Positions 60,146-63,337 of a stretch of 63,337 bases of DNA are shown piece by piece (positions within the stretch are counted from its first letter, which is position 1; every line of letters starts with the position of its first letter). The notes beneath the pieces are model-generated. The model was not told the DNA's origin and did not search any database. It saw only the letters and a list, made by a program, of their open reading frames with translations. This DNA comes from Flavobacteriales bacterium (GTDB taxonomy: Bacteria; Bacteroidota; Bacteroidia; Flavobacteriales_D; Crocinitomicaceae). The translations under genes and the position numbers were made by a program. Where the stretch lies: NCBI GenBank assembly GCA_022361195.1, contig JAKSBJ010000130.1, positions 1 to 63,337 on the forward strand. The letters are read 5' to 3'.

Positions 60146-62302
60146 TTAAAGATTCTCCAGCGTAAAGGCTAACATCTTGTTAAACAAGTGTTCACGAGTA
60201 AAGCCTCCACTAATTCCGTGAGCCTTATTGGTGTAGACAAACATGTCAAAATCAATGTTTCTCTTTACTAAGGCATCTGTCATCTCCATGGTGTTTTGAA
60301 CGTGAACATTGTCGTCACCCGAACCATGAATAAGAAGGTATTTTCCTTTTAATTTACTTACGTGATTAATGGGAGAATTATCATCATAACCATCGGCATT
60401 TTCTTGTGGTGTACGCATGAAACGCTCTGTATAAATATTATCGTACCATCTCCAATTAGTTACAGGAGCAACCGCAATTCCCATCTTAAATACATCTGCA
60501 CCTTTGGTCATACACAAAGAGCTCATGTACCCTCCATAACTCCATCCCATGATTCCAATTCTGTCGGCGTCAACATAATCCCATTTCTGTACTTGCTTAG
60601 CGACAGCAATCATATCTTCTGTCTCTAGTTTTCCTAATTGCAAATACGTCGACTTTTTGAATTTTGCTCCGCGATTCATTGTTCCTCGCGTATCTACAGA
60701 AATAACAATGTACCCTTTTTGAGCCAATAGTTGATGATAGAGGTAATTACTTCCGGCCCAACTATCCGTTACTGTATTGTGCCCTGGTCCGTTGTAGATA
60801 TTAAAATAAACCGGATATTTCTTTGATGGATCAAAATTGGCTGGCTTGATGATAAAAGCATTCAAATCATGTTCAACACCTCTAATAGTAATAAACTCCT
60901 TTTGGGAAAGACCATAACTTCCTAATTTTGAGATTAGTTCAGCATTATCTACCAATTTAGTAACCTCTTTTCCATCATTACTATGTACTGATATATAAGG
61001 AGGTGTCATTGCATTTGAGTAATAATTGATGTAATACTTCATCCCTGTAGAAAAAGAAGCATTATTGTTTCCTTTTTTCTCTGACAATTTAGTTTTGTTT
61101 GATCCGTCCAAACCAATTGAATAAAGTGATTGATAAATAGCCCCCTCTTCAGCAGAAGTATAGAAAATACGACCATTTTTTTCATCAATTCCTTTGAGTT
61201 CAATTACATCCCAGGTTCCAGAAGTAATTTGGCGAATGTTACCTTCAAAATCAATTTTATAAATGTGACGGAATCCATCTCCTTCACTGGTTCTTAAGAA
61301 TCCACTTCCGTCTTCTAAGAACAGAAGGTTATTATCTATTTCAAGATATGTGTCTGACTTTTCATTGAACACCGTAGAAACCACTGTACTTCCTTTTTTG
61401 TATTTCACGGAAAGGTAGTTTACTTCAGATTGATGCCTGTTTAAGGTTAAAATGATTAACTCGTCATCATTTTGAGTCCATTTCATCCGTGGAATGTATT
61501 CTGCCTCTCCGTAATCTACCTCTGTTGTTGTTCCAGTTTTTAAATCGTAAATGTGAAGACTTAGCTTAGAATTATCTTCTCCTGCTTTAGGGTATTTAAA
61601 GGTATATGGAGAAGGGTATGTTCCACCCTCATAATAATTCATTGTAAATTCGGTTACTTCGCTTTCATCGAATTTTAAATAGGCAATTTTAGTTCCTTTT
61701 GGAGACCAGTAAAAAGCCTTGGTTACTTCAAATTCTTCTTCATATACCCAATCTGCCGAACCATTGATAATAGCATTTTGTTTTCCGTCAGTTGTGACCT
61801 GAGAAACTTCTGTGGTATTTAAATCTCTTACATACAGATTGTTTTCATAAACGAATGCTACTTTTGATCCATCCGGAGAAAAATCTGCCAACATTTGAGG
61901 TCCCTTCGTATATAGCGGTTGAGATTTTCCACTTTTTAAATCAACAATTCTGTAATCAGCTGTAAAGCTTCTACGGTAAATTCCTCTACGATCAGTAGCA
62001 GCCAAAACTTTTGTCTCATCAGCATTAAAGAAGTAATCTCCCATTTTTGAGCTTCCAAGGGATTGCCCATCATACAAGGTTGCTACTGGTTTTGTAAAAT
62101 CAGCATAACTATACTTAATGATCTTATTCCCTTCACGTGCTGAAAAGTGATCTCCATCATTCATGGATCGAACCGAATAAATGTATTCAGGGCTAAAAGC
62201 TCTCTCGGTCCAAATGAGTTTATTGGTCAAAACATTCCCTTGCGAAAAGCTTGTCCATGATCCTAAAATAAAAAGCAGGGTAAAGAAAATAGTAGATTTC
62301 AT
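60146..62302 (-). CDS. Dipeptidyl peptidase IV (S9B family)
   Basis: The product has 718 residues. A signal peptide (MKSTIFFTLLFILGSWTSFS) is followed by an eight-blade propeller-type domain with the double-Glu motif of DPP IV in DWVYEEEFEVTKAFYWSPKG, which binds the free N-terminus of the substrate. The peptidase domain has nucleophile Ser588 in MGWSYGGYMSS, Asp in IHGSGDDNVHVQNT and His in YTNKAHGISGG. It removes X-Pro or X-Ala dipeptides in the periplasm. Together with the S46 DPP7-type enzyme (35647-37794) it supports growth on peptides. Confidence 0.96.
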   Translation of the reverse strand: MKSTIFFTLLFILGSWTSFSQGNVLTNKLIWTERAFSPEYIYSVRSMNDGDHFSAREGNKIIKYSYADFTKPVATLYDGQSLGSSKMGDYFFNADETKVLAATDRRGIYRRSFTADYRIVDLKSGKSQPLYTKGPQMLADFSPDGSKVAFVYENNLYVRDLNTTEVSQVTTDGKQNAIINGSADWVYEEEFEVTKAFYWSPKGTKIAYLKFDESEVTEFTMNYYEGGTYPSPYTFKYPKAGEDNSKLSLHIYDLKTGTTTEVDYGEAEYIPRMKWTQNDDELIILTLNRHQSEVNYLSVKYKKGSTVVSTVFNEKSDTYLEIDNNLLFLEDGSGFLRTSEGDGFRHIYKIDFEGNIRQITSGTWDVIELKGIDEKNGRIFYTSAEEGAIYQSLYSIGLDGSNKTKLSEKKGNNNASFSTGMKYYINYYSNAMTPPYISVHSNDGKEVTKLVDNAELISKLGSYGLSQKEFITIRGVEHDLNAFIIKPANFDPSKKYPVYFNIYNGPGHNTVTDSWAGSNYLYHQLLAQKGYIVISVDTRGTMNRGAKFKKSTYLQLGKLETEDMIAVAKQVQKWDYVDADRIGIMGWSYGGYMSSLCMTKGADVFKMGIAVAPVTNWRWYDNIYTERFMRTPQENADGYDDNSPINHVSKLKGKYLLIHGSGDDNVHVQNTMEMTDALVKRNIDFDMFVYTNKAHGISGGFTREHLFNKMLAFTLENL

Positions 62303-62492
62303 TCTTAGAGGTTATTTGCTGCGAATATATCAATAATTCTGCCAGAGACTTTACCGTTCGTCAAACAATAAAGCAATGATTTACACATGAATAATATTGG
62401 TATATTCACTATAGCTTAAAACTCTGAGAACTATAAGCCCGCCTGCCCGAATCATGTTACTACAGCCAACCTCACATTGATTTTGAAATTCT

Positions 62493-62957
62493 CTAAGAAG
62501 TTACCGCCACAGTCGGGAAAAAATTCTCTACATAGTCGAAAATTTTATCAATCTCTTCTTTGGTTACGTTATGAGGAGTCATAACGGTATTATTCCACCT
62601 TCTAAACAGTTCATTTGCATAAGAATCACCATCTTTTATAACATTTTGCGAATTTTGGATAAAGGCGTAAAAGTTCTCTTCTGAAGAGTTTTCAATCCAT
62701 CTTTCGCGAGCTCCTTTTAGCGCTGGTCCCGTCATATCTTTATCTGGAAAGTGGCAAGAAGCGCAATTCATGTCAAATAACTTTTTGCCTTCACTTGTTT
62801 CAACAGAACTTCCATTTTTCTGTTGAGCCAAATGCTCTTGCCAGGCAGTGTCTTTGTCTGGGTCCCAAAAAACTTGATTTGATTTTCGATCGGGAGGCCC
62901 ACATGCAGCAAAAAATCCCAATGCTACCAGGAGTGATAAATAGACAATTACTTTCAT
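62493..62957 (-). CDS. Lipoprotein cytochrome c
   Basis: The product has 154 residues from the ATG at 62957, where the leader MKVIVYLSLLVALGFFAAC with lipobox FAAC begins; an ATG at 62978 adds seven residues and breaks the leader. One haem motif, CASCH, lies in KLFDMNCASCHFPDKDMTGP. The distal Met ligand is probably in NTVMTPHNVTKEEI. It carries one haem c covalently and is held in the membrane, likely as an electron carrier to a terminal oxidase or other periplasmic enzyme. Confidence 0.92.
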   Translation of the reverse strand: MKVIVYLSLLVALGFFAACGPPDRKSNQVFWDPDKDTAWQEHLAQQKNGSSVETSEGKKLFDMNCASCHFPDKDMTGPALKGARERWIENSSEENFYAFIQNSQNVIKDGDSYANELFRRWNNTVMTPHNVTKEEIDKIFDYVENFFPTVAVTS

Positions 62958-63170
62958 CGGTTTATATTTTTCTTTCAAGGCCAGATGGAATTCCCAAAAA
63001 TTCAGTCACACTCACAAAATAGATTGAGCACACTAAAATTTATGGTCATTTCATAGTTTGATTGTTTTTCTCACTCCTTAAGTTAATGAACAACCAACTA
63101 ATTTTAGTAGGAATTTCAACCATCTAAAGACTTTTGTCAACCAATGAAAGGCTAAGTATAATTTTAGCTT

Positions 63171-63337
63171 TTAAATCAACTGAATAGCTGCTGCTTTTTT
63201 CTCCTCCAATGACTTAGATGCATCAATCCAATGAATGTGGTAACCATTCTTTTCCATTCTCCTGAACCAAGTCATTTGACGCTTGGCAAATTGATGGATG
63301 GCCACATTAAGACGTTCAAACATCTCTTTCTTTGAAA
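63171..63337 (-). CDS. miaA: tRNA dimethylallyltransferase, C-terminal end only
   Basis: Only the last 55 residues are in the window; the gene continues to the right. The end reads VAIHQFAKRQMTWFRRMEKN followed by GYHIHWIDAS and a Lys/Ala-rich tail. FAKRQxTWFR is the typical C-terminal signature of MiaA, which adds dimethylallyl to A37 of tRNAs that read codons starting with U. The stop codon is at 63171-63173. Confidence 0.85.
   Translation of the reverse strand, partial: SKKEMFERLNVAIHQFAKRQMTWFRRMEKNGYHIHWIDASKSLEEKKAAAIQLI

Noticed and set aside
62303..62492. Possible small RNA or tRNA between the DPP IV and cytochrome c genes
   Set aside because: No cloverleaf, stem with T-tract or promoter box was found in this 190-base gap.

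Overview
The window is AT-rich chromosomal DNA from a member of the Bacteroidota, most likely a marine or free-living flavobacterium (Flavobacteriales, possibly near Cryomorphaceae or Crocinitomicaceae; the family is inference). The evidence is the short 288-residue RpoD, the many proteins with C-terminal type IX secretion (T9SS) sorting domains carrying a YPNP-like motif, a TonB-dependent receptor paired with a DUF4249 lipoprotein, DUF2911, DUF6155 and DUF6495 proteins, an S46 dipeptidyl peptidase, and repeated TAnnTTTG boxes just upstream of starts with almost no Shine-Dalgarno sequences. I see no rRNA, tRNA, CRISPR array, prophage or insertion sequence.

Layout. 0-6.5 kb: an actinoporin-like small protein cut by the left edge, a lipoprotein, an AraC regulator, a DUF2911 protein, a PDZ-hydrolase fusion, a membrane protein with an in-frame run of 16 tyrosine codons, and a DUF6624-like protein. 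6.5-13.2 kb: three WG-repeat proteins, two tandem on the minus strand and a divergent 1218-residue one that starts with TTG. 13.2-20.3 kb: a T9SS-secreted deiminase of the agmatine deiminase/PAD family, a ChaN/Tiki-like lipoprotein, outer-membrane barrels and an M48 metalloprotease. 20.3-25.6 kb: core genes (AlaDH/saccharopine-type dehydrogenase, rpoD, a long GAPDH) and a secreted thioredoxin-like protein. 25.8-34.2 kb: the TonB receptor/DUF4249 pair, DUF4268, a TPR protein overlapping an endonuclease III that lacks the Fe-S cysteines, and an operon of YwqK/MORN-like repeat and barrel proteins. 34.4-43.4 kb: a DivIC/FtsB-like protein, T9SS cargo, a DPP7-type S46 peptidase, a VWA protein, a glycosyltransferase fusion and a thioesterase. 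43.4-45.8 kb: a TPR-SpoIIE phosphatase and a DUF6495 protein.

45.9-53.3 kb is the most unusual part: a duplicated cassette of a lipoprotein (A) and a T9SS-sorted beta-propeller-like protein (B). Copy 1 is A1-B1. Copy 2 is A2-barrel-B2, with an outer-membrane barrel protein between. All junctions are tight or overlapping, so I infer that lipoprotein, barrel and secreted propeller form a cell-surface module.

53.3-63.3 kb holds mostly housekeeping genes: a DUF2520 Rossmann protein, a PcaF/PaaJ-like thiolase, a small six-motif protein matching the 7(1) septoil knot (DUF6150) family, citrate synthase, a CASTOR/POLLUX-like channel, a thioredoxin-like protein, DPP IV, a lipoprotein cytochrome c and the end of miaA. 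The two dipeptidyl peptidases (S46 and S9), the secreted cargo and the TonB receptor fit an organism that feeds on proteins and other polymers.
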